Origin: Clostridioides difficile ATCC 9689 = DSM 1296
Lineage (GTDB): Bacteria; Bacillota; Clostridia; Peptostreptococcales; Peptostreptococcaceae
Reading direction: 5' to 3'
Assembly: GCF_001077535.1 (NCBI RefSeq)
Contig: NZ_CP011968.1
Coordinates: 1,488,001-1,552,000 of the forward strand
Length of the DNA stretch: 64,000 bases
Below, piece by piece: positions 45,602 through 54,439 of this stretch. The notes below the pieces were generated by a model. The model saw nothing but the letters and a program-made list of their open reading frames with translations, did no database searches and was not told the origin of the DNA. Position numbers and translations under genes: made by a program. Every line of letters starts with the position of its first letter. Position 1 is the stretch's first letter.

Positions 45602-45814
45602 GTTGGTCGTTGCCTTGACAATGCTCCTATGGAAGGATTTTGGGGAATTTTAAAGGTAGAAATGTACTATTTAAGGAAATTTGATACATATGAATAATTA
45701 GTTAAAGCAATAGATGATTATATATACTACTATAATAATTTTAGATATCAAAATAGATTAAATTCTATGTCTCCATTTGAATTTAGGAAATATTTAAGTA
45801 CAGAGAGAGCATAA
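45602..45814 (+). pseudogene. IS3-family transposase OrfB fragment (C-terminal part)
   Basis: VGRCLDNAPMEGFWGILKVE (with the third catalytic Glu), MYYLRKFDTYE, a stop codon at 45695-45697, then LVKAIDDYIYYYNNFRYQNR and LNSMSPFEFRKYLSTERA. The in-frame stop and the missing 5' part make it inactive. Together with the fragment at 43911-44008 it looks like one transposase split by about 1.6 kb of other sequence. Confidence 0.82.
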
Positions 45815-45920
45815 TTTATTTTAAGTATCTCTAAAAAAATTAAATATCTAGGGTTTTATTTGACGTGCTCTTTTTTAGATAGTAAACTTTAAAATATAGA
45901 TATTAATTATATGAATATAA

Positions 45921-46108
45921 TAAAAAGAGTACTAATGAGTTACACTAGTACTTTATAACTATTTTTACATGTTTTAACTGTATAAAACAGCGGGTATAGT
46001 TCACACAGGCAGGAGTGACTTTAGTTTTGAACTAAAAATCAAGTTCAAAAAGAATAAACATTAGTATTTGAACTTCACTCTACGTCTAAATAGATTGTAG
46101 TTCTTCTT
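45921..46108 (-). ncRNA. Orphan structured RNA next to the CRISPR leader, antitoxin-like
   Basis: A transcript of about 187 bases is bounded by a near-consensus promoter (TTGAAT, 18 bases, TATAAT) and a terminator (hairpin AGTACTA/TAGTACT at 45928-45952, then CTTTTT on the minus strand). No open frame of note exists. It contains an internal stem AAGTTCAAA/TTTGAACTT. In C. difficile, type I toxin-antitoxin pairs have been described beside CRISPR arrays, with the antitoxin RNA convergent on a small membrane toxin; position and size fit such an antitoxin. No toxin frame of about 50 residues is visible opposite it, so it may have lost its partner. Identity is inference. Confidence 0.5.
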
Positions 46109-46114
46109 GCTTTT

Positions 46115-46144
46115 ATTATACCACAAATTGGTATAGATATTCAA
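46115..46144 (-). promoter_or_regulatory. Promoter of the orphan RNA
   Basis: On the minus strand: TTGAAT (46144-46139), 18 bases, TATAAT (46120-46115). The -35 box lies where the + strand promoter of the CRISPR leader would have its own -35, so the two promoters overlap back to back. Confidence 0.75.
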
Positions 46145-46343
46145 AAATAATATATTTATGATATAATAAAAATGTAAATAGTTTTGCAGTGAGCGATATT
46201 TGTTACAAAGTAGAGCTTAACGCTTGAAATATAAGGTGTTGAGGGTATATGATAAGCTTTATCATTTGCACTACTCATGGTTCACTGCAAATTTAAGAGA
46301 GTTGCATATGTGTAAGTATTGAAAATGCCCAGTTTATTTTGGG
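46145..46343 (+). promoter_or_regulatory. CRISPR leader
   Basis: TATAAT at 46162-46167 begins the leader; it has no good sigma-A -35 on the + strand. A 10-bp inverted repeat TTTGCAGTGA (46183-46192) and TCACTGCAAA (46281-46290) encloses about 90 bases. The leader ends just before the first repeat at 46344, with GCCCAGTTTATTTTGGG. Confidence 0.7.
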
Positions 46344-47293
46344 GTTTTATATTAACTAAGTGGTATGTAAATTGAAAATCTAGTTAAAAACTGCATCAAA
46401 GTATTGATGTTTTATATTAACTAAGTGGTATGTAAATCAGCAAGAGTCGCAACAACATTAACAACTTCGGGAGCGTTTTATATTAACTAAGTGGTATGTA
46501 AATTTGTATTATTACTTTTTATCAGAATAATCAAAAGATAGTTTTATATTAACTAAGTGGTATGTAAATGCAGAAGAAACAGGTTTCAAAACGATAAAAA
46601 AATAATGTTTTATATTAACTAAGTGGTATGTAAATAGAGAGAAGGGCTATTCTCTCTAGGCTTATCCTTACAAGTTTTATATTAACTAAGTGGTATGTAA
46701 ATAAACCAATCTTTTTTCCTTGAATCTTTTAAAAGTTCCGTTTTATATTAACTAAGTGGTATGTAAATGATTTTAGAACTTCATCCACAAACGAGCTTTC
46801 TACAGTTTTATATTAACTAAGTGGTATGTAAATATAGTCCTTTTCTAAATTTAGAATCAAGTTTTGGAGTGTTTTATATTAACTAAGTGGTATGTAAATA
46901 GAGTAAAACAATAGTACAAGAACAAATAAATACATGTTTTATATTAACTAAGTGGTATGTAAATACTTTTTCACGACATTTTTTTATAAAAGGAGGTATT
47001 AGTTTTATATTAACTAAGTGGTATGTAAATAAAATTATAGACAGAATGATAAATGTATTTGATGCTTGTTTTATATTAACTAAGTGGTATGTAAATACTT
47101 TCTGTAGCTCTATAGATAAATAAGGTGCTAAAGTTTTATATTAACTAAGTGGTATGTAAATTAACTTTATAAAACCCAGTAATTGCAACACTTTTATAGT
47201 TTTATATTAACTAAGTGGTATGTAAATAGTATAATGTTGAAAAGTTAGAGAGTACAATCAAGGAATTTTACATTAACTAAAATGTATAGAATA
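46344..47293 (+). CRISPR. CRISPR array, 15 repeats (14 perfect, last degenerate), 14 spacers
   Basis: The 29-base repeat begins GTTTTATATTAAC and ends GTGGTATGTAAAT. Perfect copies start at 46344, 46409, 46475, 46541, 46607, 46674, 46740, 46805, 46871, 46936, 47002, 47068, 47133 and 47199. Spacers are 36-38 bases. The 3' repeat (47265-47293) has about nine changes, marking the old end and giving the direction as rightward from the leader. The repeat is that of the C. difficile type I-B system. No cas gene lies in the window, so processing must come from Cas proteins encoded elsewhere. Confidence 0.98.
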
Positions 47294-47322
47294 AAACATG
47301 TATTTATACTTAAATTCTGTAC

Positions 47323-47368
47323 CTATATAAAAAAGTGAACTCTGTCAACAAAGCACTTTTTTATATAG
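47323..47368 (+). terminator. Hairpin after the CRISPR array
   Basis: CTATATAAAAAAGTG pairs with CACTTTTTTATATAG (15 bp), 30 bases after the degenerate repeat. The T-run lies in the stem. Confidence 0.6.
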
Positions 47369-47384
47369 ATAAATTATCATTTTG

Positions 47385-47575
47385 TTTTAAGATAGAAGAT
47401 ACTAATGCTAAATGTTTATCATTAGTATCTGTATGTACATAAAAGTTTAATTTTTTATATAAATTTGCTCTTTAGAAAAATGAGCAGTATCAATAAATAT
47501 ATTGTCTAAATTTTTTCTAGGAACTAGTTGACTAGCTATAAGATTAGCTTCAATTCTTTGATTGTTAGACTATGA
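47385..47575 (-). pseudogene. Unrecognised gene fragment, frameshifted
   Basis: On the minus strand one frame reads NNQRIEANLIASQLVPRKNL then DNIFIDTAHFSKEQIYIKN and stops; a second continues NFYVHTDTNDKHLALVSSI and LKQNDNLS. Both look like coding sequence and join in order. I see no ribosome site, start or family match. Confidence 0.4.
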
Positions 47576-47618
47576 AATTAAATTTAAAGGTTCATTCTTG
47601 GTCGTATAAATAGCTTTA

Positions 47619-49352
47619 TTATTCGTATGTACTATAACAATTTTTGCCATCTGCTTTTGATAGATAAAGAGCTTTATCAGCTTTAGAAAATAAATCTTTA
47701 TATAATTTAGTTGAATCATCAGTGAAGGCAATACCAATACTTAATGTTATTTTATGATTGTCCTTTACTTTTATTTTACTTGCATCATTTAAAATATCAT
47801 TAGTAATTTTTATTATTAAATCCTTTGTTAATGATTTTATAAATATTGTAAATTCATCTCCACCAATTCGAGCAACTATGTCTTTATCATGTGTGTTATG
47901 TAATAGTATTTTTGATACAGCAACTAAAACTTCATTTCCCTCTAAATGCCCAAAAGTATCATTTACAGTTTTAAAATCATCAATATCAATAACTAATAGA
48001 GCATCATTATTTTTGGAATCAGAACTACATAGATACTCTTCAATAAGATTTTGTGATACTCTTTGATTATATAATTGTGTTAGTGGGTCACGTTGAGCCT
48101 GATTAATTAAGCTTTCTAATTTAGATTTATCTTCAGTTATGTCTTTTAAAACGCCTATTGTTTTGATAGGGTTATGGTCACTATCATATATAACTGAACA
48201 TTGAACACGAATCCATCTCCATTCATTTTTAGTTAATGAATTTACTTGTCTTATCTCAATTGTTTCACGAAGATTTCCATGAAGTACTTCTAGTAGTTTT
48301 CCAATATCATCAAGGTGAATAATTTTACCAGATTCTAATAGTTTGGAGTAATTTTTTGTTTCAAAATTTTCTAATTCAATTTTTTTGTCAATTTCTACAC
48401 GTTGATATTTTATAAGGGTATCGTTTTCAATATCATACTCAAACATGATATCTGTAATATTTTGCAAAGCAATACGATATCGCTCTCTTTCTAATTTTAG
48501 TTCAGATTCTATGTTTTTTAGTTGGGTTATGTCAGTAATAATACTATTAATTTTTACTATGCCATCACTATTTAACGATTTCATTCCAGAATCTAATACC
48601 CACATTAATGTTCCATCTTTTTTTCGGATTCTATATTCAGATGAATATGTAGGTCCTTTTGCAAAACATCGTTCACAATCTTCTAGTGCTTTAGGTAAGT
48701 CTGGTGGATATACAGCACCCACTGCTGAACCACCACTCATTTCCATGAACTCATCATATGTGTATCCTAATATTTTGGGCAATCCCTCATTGACATAGAA
48801 AAATGAGTATGTACTATCATCATTGCTACCTTTTAAGCCACCATTGATATTATTTGTAATCATTTCAATAACTTCTGTTTTTTCTTTTAGTAATCTTTGC
48901 AAATAATCATAACTTTGAGTTCCAATTTTAGTGGGAAAGTATTCATCAAGTTGCATTTCACCATAAGGGTTTGATATGTGCATGTGCTTTATTAATAATT
49001 TTCCTCTATCCTCAATTATCTCAAATGTACAACGTTGATTTACCTCTAAAATCATTTGAGCATTTTCTTTAGTTCGAACAGTATATCTTCCTAATACCAT
49101 ACATCTATTCTCATCTTCACTTACAGTTTCAAATATATCATTATTTATATCACAAGAAGGAATTTCATCTTGACCTGCATAAAAATAATTTTTTATTTCA
49201 TTAAAAGAAGTGAGAAATTCCTGTTCTCCTGGTCCAATCCATGTAACATTTTCACAAAGGTATTTTAATACTTCATCAATATCCCGATTTATATAAAAAC
49301 TTGTTATAATATGTTTTGCTAATTTGGGTGCTTTTTTTAGGAGTATGCTCAT
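47619..49352 (-). CDS. Diguanylate cyclase with SnoaL-like, two PAS and GGDEF domains
   Basis: A 577-residue soluble protein. Residues 1-130 look like a SnoaL/NTF2-like domain (TWIGPGEQEFLTSFNEIKNY), two PAS/PAC domains follow (about 160-290 with NSIITDITQLKN, and about 290-410 with KTIGVLKDITEDK), and the GGDEF domain (about 415-577) is intact: IDDFKTVNDTFGHLEGNEVL and ARIGGDEFTIF. It should make c-di-GMP from two GTP in response to a ligand of the sensory domains. It probably has its own promoter (TTGATG, 16 bases, TATAAT at 49376-49403) and follows a terminator, so it is separate from the upstream pair. AGGAGG precedes the ATG. Confidence 0.9.
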   Translation of the reverse strand: MSILLKKAPKLAKHIITSFYINRDIDEVLKYLCENVTWIGPGEQEFLTSFNEIKNYFYAGQDEIPSCDINNDIFETVSEDENRCMVLGRYTVRTKENAQMILEVNQRCTFEIIEDRGKLLIKHMHISNPYGEMQLDEYFPTKIGTQSYDYLQRLLKEKTEVIEMITNNINGGLKGSNDDSTYSFFYVNEGLPKILGYTYDEFMEMSGGSAVGAVYPPDLPKALEDCERCFAKGPTYSSEYRIRKKDGTLMWVLDSGMKSLNSDGIVKINSIITDITQLKNIESELKLERERYRIALQNITDIMFEYDIENDTLIKYQRVEIDKKIELENFETKNYSKLLESGKIIHLDDIGKLLEVLHGNLRETIEIRQVNSLTKNEWRWIRVQCSVIYDSDHNPIKTIGVLKDITEDKSKLESLINQAQRDPLTQLYNQRVSQNLIEEYLCSSDSKNNDALLVIDIDDFKTVNDTFGHLEGNEVLVAVSKILLHNTHDKDIVARIGGDEFTIFIKSLTKDLIIKITNDILNDASKIKVKDNHKITLSIGIAFTDDSTKLYKDLFSKADKALYLSKADGKNCYSTYE

Positions 49353-49375
49353 GATATTCCTCCTTTCTTTTTGCT

Positions 49376-49403
49376 ATTATATTTTAATTATATTATACAT
49401 CAA
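49376..49403 (-). promoter_or_regulatory. Promoter of the SnoaL-PAS-GGDEF gene
   Basis: On the minus strand TTGATG, a 16-base spacer and TATAAT, about 25 bases before the ribosome site. Confidence 0.6.
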
Positions 49404-49465
49404 TATATTTAAATTAAAAGCTTTGTTAAACTATGATATCTTTGTCAAATAAGTTAATTTTAACA

Positions 49466-49502
49466 AAAAAGAACTGAAACAATATATGCTTCAGTACTTA
49501 AT
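49466..49502 (-). terminator. Terminator after the GGDEF gene dccA
   Basis: On the minus strand ACTGAA/TTCAGT stem over 11 bases, followed by TCTTTTTT. It separates the pair at 49.6-52.7 kb from the next GGDEF gene. Confidence 0.65.
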
Positions 49503-49591
49503 GTCAATATCTTGTATAGATACATATTTATAAACTAATGTACAAGTTTAAAAAAAGAAAGATAATTTTAATTTATTTTAAAATAACAATA

Positions 49592-50437
49592 TTAATAATC
49601 ATTTTTATCAAATTTTTTCTTGTTTTTCTCCTTGTTTTTATACATTTTTTTATCCAATTCAACTATTGTCAATTTTAAATTTCTTTTTACTGTATCAACA
49701 CCATAACTAAATGAAAGATACTTATACTTAGAGAATACTTTTAAAAAATTTTCTCTTAAGGCTTCTAGCTGTGAATAAACATAATTTTTGTCAACATCAC
49801 TAGAGAATATAACAATAAATTCATCTCCTCCTAATCTTATAATAGAAGTAGAATTTATTAATTCTTTATTTAAAAGTGAAACAAAATCACATAAAATCTT
49901 GTCTCCTACATTATGACCTTCATAGTCATTTATCATTTTGAAATTATCTAAGTCAATTAGTACAATATAATCTCCTATAAATATGTCAAATCTATCATTT
50001 AAATATTTTCTATTATATGCTCCAGTTAATGGGTCAGTAATTGAGTAGTGAAGATTTCTCTTATTTTCTTCATAGAGTTTTGTTATATCATTGGCCATAG
50101 TAATTATGTAGGTTTTTTCATCAACATCTACTTTATATTCTAAAACATTCCAATAGCTTGTAGTATCTTTTTTAAACTCTAAAATCCAATTTGAAATTTT
50201 ATCATAAGGATAATTTTTTTCCCAATCTAATTGAATATTGTGAGAATCCGTAAAAAATTTAGCAATATTATCAGGGAGTTTCTTAGCTATTTCTATATTA
50301 GTCATTCCAAGTGGATTATCTTGCATATAACTTTTAATTAAATTTTTTAAATTATCATTTATAAATATAATTCTGTAGTTAGAATCTCTTATAATTAGAA
50401 ATCCTGGAAAAGTTCTTAAAAAAATTTCTTTAAACAT
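49592..50437 (-). CDS. dccA: Diguanylate cyclase, PAS plus GGDEF
   Basis: A 281-residue protein: an N-terminal PAS-like domain (about 1-115, with ITMANDITKLYEENKRNL at its end) and a GGDEF domain with DLDNFKMINDYEGHNVGDKIL and IIRLGGDEFIVIF. The GGDEF motif is intact, and I recall the C. difficile gene in this position (CD1420) as dccA, a diguanylate cyclase shown active; the symbol rests on that memory. It starts 30 bases after the EAL gene upstream on the same strand, so the cyclase and phosphodiesterase share a transcript. GGAGA precedes the ATG. Confidence 0.85.
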   Translation of the reverse strand: MFKEIFLRTFPGFLIIRDSNYRIIFINDNLKNLIKSYMQDNPLGMTNIEIAKKLPDNIAKFFTDSHNIQLDWEKNYPYDKISNWILEFKKDTTSYWNVLEYKVDVDEKTYIITMANDITKLYEENKRNLHYSITDPLTGAYNRKYLNDRFDIFIGDYIVLIDLDNFKMINDYEGHNVGDKILCDFVSLLNKELINSTSIIRLGGDEFIVIFSSDVDKNYVYSQLEALRENFLKVFSKYKYLSFSYGVDTVKRNLKLTIVELDKKMYKNKEKNKKKFDKNDY

Positions 50438-50467
50438 ATTAATTTCTCCAAAATAAAATACTTTGTA

Positions 50468-52702
50468 CTAGATTTTTGTTAAATTTTTTATTTTATTTAC
50501 ATCTACATACATACCCTGGGCAATCGACCTTCCATCAATTGCAGAAAGGTTACATTGTGTATACATAACTGTGACAATTTGACCATCTCGTTTTATGAAT
50601 CTATATAAAAATGGTTCAATTTTATTTGTGTCAATCATATCCAAACTTTTTTTATAAACAAAGTCTAAATCATCTGGATGAACAATTGCTCTTAAATTTC
50701 CGCCCATCTCACCAAAAAACTGTTCTTTTGTATAACCTATAATATCAAACATTTCTTCATTCATATAAGTAATAATCATATCACCAAATAAATCGTAGCG
50801 AATTATACCTACAGGCAACATTGAATAAAATTGTGATAAAATATTACTTTCATCAAGATGTGTATTTGTCATTTTAGGTATTGAATATGATTCAAATTCA
50901 TTTATATAGCCAGCAGTTTTAATTAAATCCAAATGTAATTTTGCTAAGAGTAATTTATTTTCTGAAATTATACAATTTGCACTAAAGTAGAAATTGCTAT
51001 ATTTTTGATGTTCAGAAGCTTCATCTGATAAAACGGCTTCTCCACTAATTAATAATGAATCTGATTCAGTATTATGTGGGGTTATACTTTTGTAAAGAAT
51101 AGAAAATTTTTTACCTTTAATATGTTTTTCAAAATGTTCTATTACTTTAGGAAAAGATGTAATTTCAGTTTTGTTGTAAAAATCAAACCATTGAATGTCT
51201 TCAGTGACATTAGCTCTTAGTTTTTTCATATCTTGCATAATAAAAAATCCATCAAATATCTTCTCTATTAAAGATTTTCCTATATCAGAATATTTTATAA
51301 ACATTTTCTTTGAATTATTCTCTTTAGATAGTAATTTTTCAAATTCTTTGCACTCCATGGGTTTTGCATAATAATAACCTTGGGCGATATCGCAATTTAT
51401 ACTTTTAATAAATTCTACATGTTGTTCTGTTTCAACACCTTCACATACTGTAAGCATCCCAAGAGCTCTTGCAATGTTTATTATAGAGTACAAAATGGTT
51501 GTATTTTTAAAATCATTTAAATTATGAGATAAAAATATCCTATCAATTTTGATTATATCAAAAGGTAGATTTTGCAACATACCAAAAGATGAATATCCAG
51601 AACCAAAATCGTCCATTGATACAGAAAAACCATAAGAACGAAGTTCAGCTAGTTGTTGAATAATTGTATTTGTATTTTCTATTAATATATTTTCTGTTAT
51701 TTCAATGCTAAAATTTGATGTAGAGACGCTGTACTTTTCAGTAATACCTTTTAGCATACTTGGAAAATTAGGGTTAAAAAAATGAAGACGAGAAAAGTTA
51801 CAACAAATTGGAACAAAAACATCATTGTTATCAATCCATCTTCTTATATTTTTACAGTTCTCTTCAAATAAATGCAAATCTAATTCCGTTATCAGACCAA
51901 ACTGTTCAAATAAAGGAATAAATTTATCTGGAGTAAGAAGTCCTTTAATAGGGTGTCTCCATCTTGCAAGTGCCTCACATCCAACTATAGTATTATTTTT
52001 TATATTATAAAGTGGTTGGTAAAATACTTCAATTTGTTTAGTTTGTAGAACATGTGATATTTCTGATAAGAACTCCTTATCATTTTCTAATTTATTGTAA
52101 AAACTATTATCTTTAAAATCAAATAGAATGTATCTATTTTTGCCTTCACTTTTAGCCTTTTTTAAAGCACTATATACTTGGTTGAAAAGCATCAAAGTAG
52201 TCATGTTTGGTTCACCATTCCAGATAGTGCTGCCGATACTAAATGTAACATTGGAGTATATTTCTTTTTCATTAGGAAGTTTTATTTTTAATTCTCGGGC
52301 GCTCTCTATAATAGTTGCACCCATATTATTTAACTCTTTATTTGATACATTTGGAAGTACAATTAAAAAACCTTCTCCTTTTAAATAAGCGACTATTCCC
52401 TTTGATTCTGGAATAAAGTGCAATAGGTTTTGAGTTAGAGTAATTAATAAATTTTCTCCGACTAGATATCCATATATATCATTAAATAATTTAAAGTTAT
52501 CGATATTTAATAACATGATTCCTATATGTATATTTTTCGAAATACAGTCATCAATATGTTGGTACATAAATTCTCTGTTTGGTATTTTAGAAAAAAAATC
52601 TATTTCATTTAAGGTTTTTAATTTAAAATTTCTACTATCTAATTCCTTAGATAATACTTCTACCTTTTTATTTAACATTTTTATATAATTATGATTTTGC
52701 AT
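50468..52702 (-). CDS. c-di-GMP phosphodiesterase: degenerate GGDEF, EAL and C-terminal PAS
   Basis: A 744-residue protein. The first domain (about 35-195) is GGDEF-like, but the signature is changed to YLKGEGFLIV, so cyclase activity is doubtful. The EAL domain (about 215-460) is complete: FYQPLYNIKNN, GCEALARWRHPIKG, SIEITENIL, MDDFGSGYSSFGMLQNLPFD, VCEGVETEQHVEFI and QGYYYAKPM; it should hydrolyse c-di-GMP to pGpG. A PAS domain closes the protein (about 620-740, with GIIRYDLFGDMIITYMNEEM). Coexpressed with the cyclase dccA, it would balance synthesis and breakdown. GGAGG precedes the ATG. Confidence 0.9.
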   Translation of the reverse strand: MQNHNYIKMLNKKVEVLSKELDSRNFKLKTLNEIDFFSKIPNREFMYQHIDDCISKNIHIGIMLLNIDNFKLFNDIYGYLVGENLLITLTQNLLHFIPESKGIVAYLKGEGFLIVLPNVSNKELNNMGATIIESARELKIKLPNEKEIYSNVTFSIGSTIWNGEPNMTTLMLFNQVYSALKKAKSEGKNRYILFDFKDNSFYNKLENDKEFLSEISHVLQTKQIEVFYQPLYNIKNNTIVGCEALARWRHPIKGLLTPDKFIPLFEQFGLITELDLHLFEENCKNIRRWIDNNDVFVPICCNFSRLHFFNPNFPSMLKGITEKYSVSTSNFSIEITENILIENTNTIIQQLAELRSYGFSVSMDDFGSGYSSFGMLQNLPFDIIKIDRIFLSHNLNDFKNTTILYSIINIARALGMLTVCEGVETEQHVEFIKSINCDIAQGYYYAKPMECKEFEKLLSKENNSKKMFIKYSDIGKSLIEKIFDGFFIMQDMKKLRANVTEDIQWFDFYNKTEITSFPKVIEHFEKHIKGKKFSILYKSITPHNTESDSLLISGEAVLSDEASEHQKYSNFYFSANCIISENKLLLAKLHLDLIKTAGYINEFESYSIPKMTNTHLDESNILSQFYSMLPVGIIRYDLFGDMIITYMNEEMFDIIGYTKEQFFGEMGGNLRAIVHPDDLDFVYKKSLDMIDTNKIEPFLYRFIKRDGQIVTVMYTQCNLSAIDGRSIAQGMYVDVNKIKNLTKI

Positions 52703-53485
52703 GGTATTCCTCCATAAGATACTTTAAATTTTGATGACAACTGTATTTATGCTAGAAGTATTTAAATGTTAATTTGTAAATAATTTAAATGCTAAATTTT
52801 AAATAAGTATTTAAAATGAATATACATTAAGTTACTTGCTCCAATGCTACAAATACAAATATTTTTTAGTTTAGTAATAATATTAGATAAAATTAGTTAA
52901 TGCTTAAATTCTAGTATATTGAAAGATTTCCTTTTTGAATGCAATTATATCATATTTTTTCATAAATAGATAGATTGTGAGCTGTATAGTTAGTAAGGTA
53001 GAGTTTTTTTATAATTAATTTTAAGTTTAATGATTTTTCAAAGGCATAATTATTTTATTCATAATTAACTTTTTATACATAATTTAATACCATATTAATA
53101 ATTTTGCATAATTAATTTTAGTTATTAAAATTAAGTTTATTCTTGTATTTTTTGTTAAAGACTATAATAAATATTCATTTACTAAATTTATAAACTATTA
53201 ATCTATAGAAATCAGTTTTAATATGAAAAATATTACATAGAGATGGATATAATAGCTGTAAACATAAAACTATATAAAACTAAAATATATTTATAAAAAA
53301 GTTGAAGTTATAAATACTATACCTAATATTACAATATAAAAATATTTTAATAATTAATTATTAGGATGTTTATTTTCCTATCCTTGTTTTAAGGATTTTT
53401 TTAGTATATTCTAATACTATAGTATTATAGAGTAATAATGTTGATTTAAAATAAAAATAAGATTTCGGAGGAGTTTATTATATAA
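52703..53485. other. 780-base AT-rich interval without genes
   Basis: It separates the c-di-GMP gene pair from the MerR gene. On the minus side a TATAAT occurs at 52944-52949 without a good -35. Toward the MerR gene there is a weak hairpin ATCCTT/AAGGAT with T7 (53380-53403) and a perfect 16-base palindrome (53412-53427). I looked for c-di-GMP riboswitch motifs and saw none. Confidence 0.55.
53412..53427 (+). promoter_or_regulatory. Candidate MerR operator
   Basis: TAATACTATAGTATTA is a perfect 16-base dyad about 60 bases before the MerR gene. Its sequence overlaps TATTAT and TATAGT, which resemble a -10 box. Confidence 0.5.
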
Positions 53486-54295
53486 ATGAAAGATTACTAT
53501 AAAATAGGAGAGATATCTAAAATATATGGAATAGGTAGAGATTCATTAATGTATTATGAAGAAATAGGCATTCTAAGACCAGTTAGAGATATAAATGGAT
53601 ATAGAATGTATAATATATCAGATATATGGAAATTAAATTTAATAAAAGAATTTAGAAGCTTGAACTTTCCAATGAAGAAAATAAAAGAATACCTAGATGA
53701 CAGAAGTATAGAGTCTACGAAAAATATTTTAAATGAAGAACTCGATTTAATTGATAAAAAAATAGCTGAATTTATAAGCCATAAGGAAAATATTATAAAA
53801 AGATTGAGTTCAATTGAAAGTGTAATTCAAAATACAAAAATAGATGAGATAGAGGTTGTATATATAGAAAAAAGAAAAGCTTTAGAATTAAATGCTGATA
53901 TAAAGAGGGATGAAGACTTCGATTTTTTAATTCAAAAACTTCAGAAAGAATATGAAGATAGATTTAATATACTTGGAAATAACAATATTGGTTCTGCCTT
54001 TTCTACTGAAGCAATTAATAAAGGTATATTTAATGAGTTTAAATCTGTATTTTGTTTTCTGGAAAGTAATGAGAAAGTATATAATATAGTTTTTGATGAA
54101 GGATATTATGTAACTTTAAATTATACTGGGAGTAATTCTAATAATAAGATGTATATGGAGAAGGTGTTTAAATTTATAGAAGAAAACAATTATAAGATAA
54201 TTGCTGACCCTATAGAAATCTACAAGATAGATATACATGAGACTGGAATTGTAGAGGAGTTTGTAACGGAAATTCAAGTTCCTATAACTAAATAG
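53486..54295 (+). CDS. MerR-family transcriptional regulator
   Basis: A 269-residue regulator. The N-terminal winged helix (KIGEISKIYGIGRDSLMYYEEIGILRPVRDINGYRMY) is typical of MerR, followed by a helical dimerisation rod (about 80-115) and a C-terminal domain of about 140 residues like the GyrI/SOUL effector fold of BmrR-type members. This type senses hydrophobic cations or drugs and activates an efflux gene, but no transporter is adjacent. The ATG is about 12 bases after GGAGGAG, at the long end of normal spacing. A palindrome at 53412-53427 may be its autoregulatory site. Confidence 0.85.
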   Translation: MKDYYKIGEISKIYGIGRDSLMYYEEIGILRPVRDINGYRMYNISDIWKLNLIKEFRSLNFPMKKIKEYLDDRSIESTKNILNEELDLIDKKIAEFISHKENIIKRLSSIESVIQNTKIDEIEVVYIEKRKALELNADIKRDEDFDFLIQKLQKEYEDRFNILGNNNIGSAFSTEAINKGIFNEFKSVFCFLESNEKVYNIVFDEGYYVTLNYTGSNSNNKMYMEKVFKFIEENNYKIIADPIEIYKIDIHETGIVEEFVTEIQVPITK

Positions 54296-54340
54296 CTATA
54301 TTTCAATGGATTAGATGGTAAATAGAATGAAAAAATGTTG

Positions 54341-54384
54341 ATTTGCCACCGATTTGTCACTGTGTTATAAAATCGGTAGCAAAT
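54341..54384 (+). terminator. Hairpin after the MerR gene
   Basis: ATTTGCCACCGATTT pairs with AAATCGGTAGCAAAT, with one C-A mismatch; only a short A/T-rich tail follows, so termination is uncertain. Confidence 0.5.
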
Positions 54385-54439
54385 TATATTTTAAATTATA
54401 AGATAGCATGAAAAAATAATTGTTTAGGGGGTTATAAAT

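Noticed and set aside
45465-45653. 62-residue plus-strand hydrophobic frame before the IS3 fragment
   Set aside because: No ribosome site, and its end runs out of frame through the transposase remnant, where another frame is clearly the coding one.
45901-45948. 15-residue frame beginning MNIIKRVLMSYTS as the missing toxin
   Set aside because: Too short, no hydrophobic helix or lysine-rich end, and no ribosome site.
46109-46140. Sigma-B-type promoter for the CRISPR leader (GCTTTT and GGTATA)
   Set aside because: Only a loose match to GTTT/GGGTAT, and it overlaps the -10 of the opposite promoter; cannot be supported without start-site data.
52703-53485. A second c-di-GMP riboswitch upstream of the EAL gene or MerR gene
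   Set aside because: Neither the GACGCAAAGC core nor the class II motif could be found on either strand.
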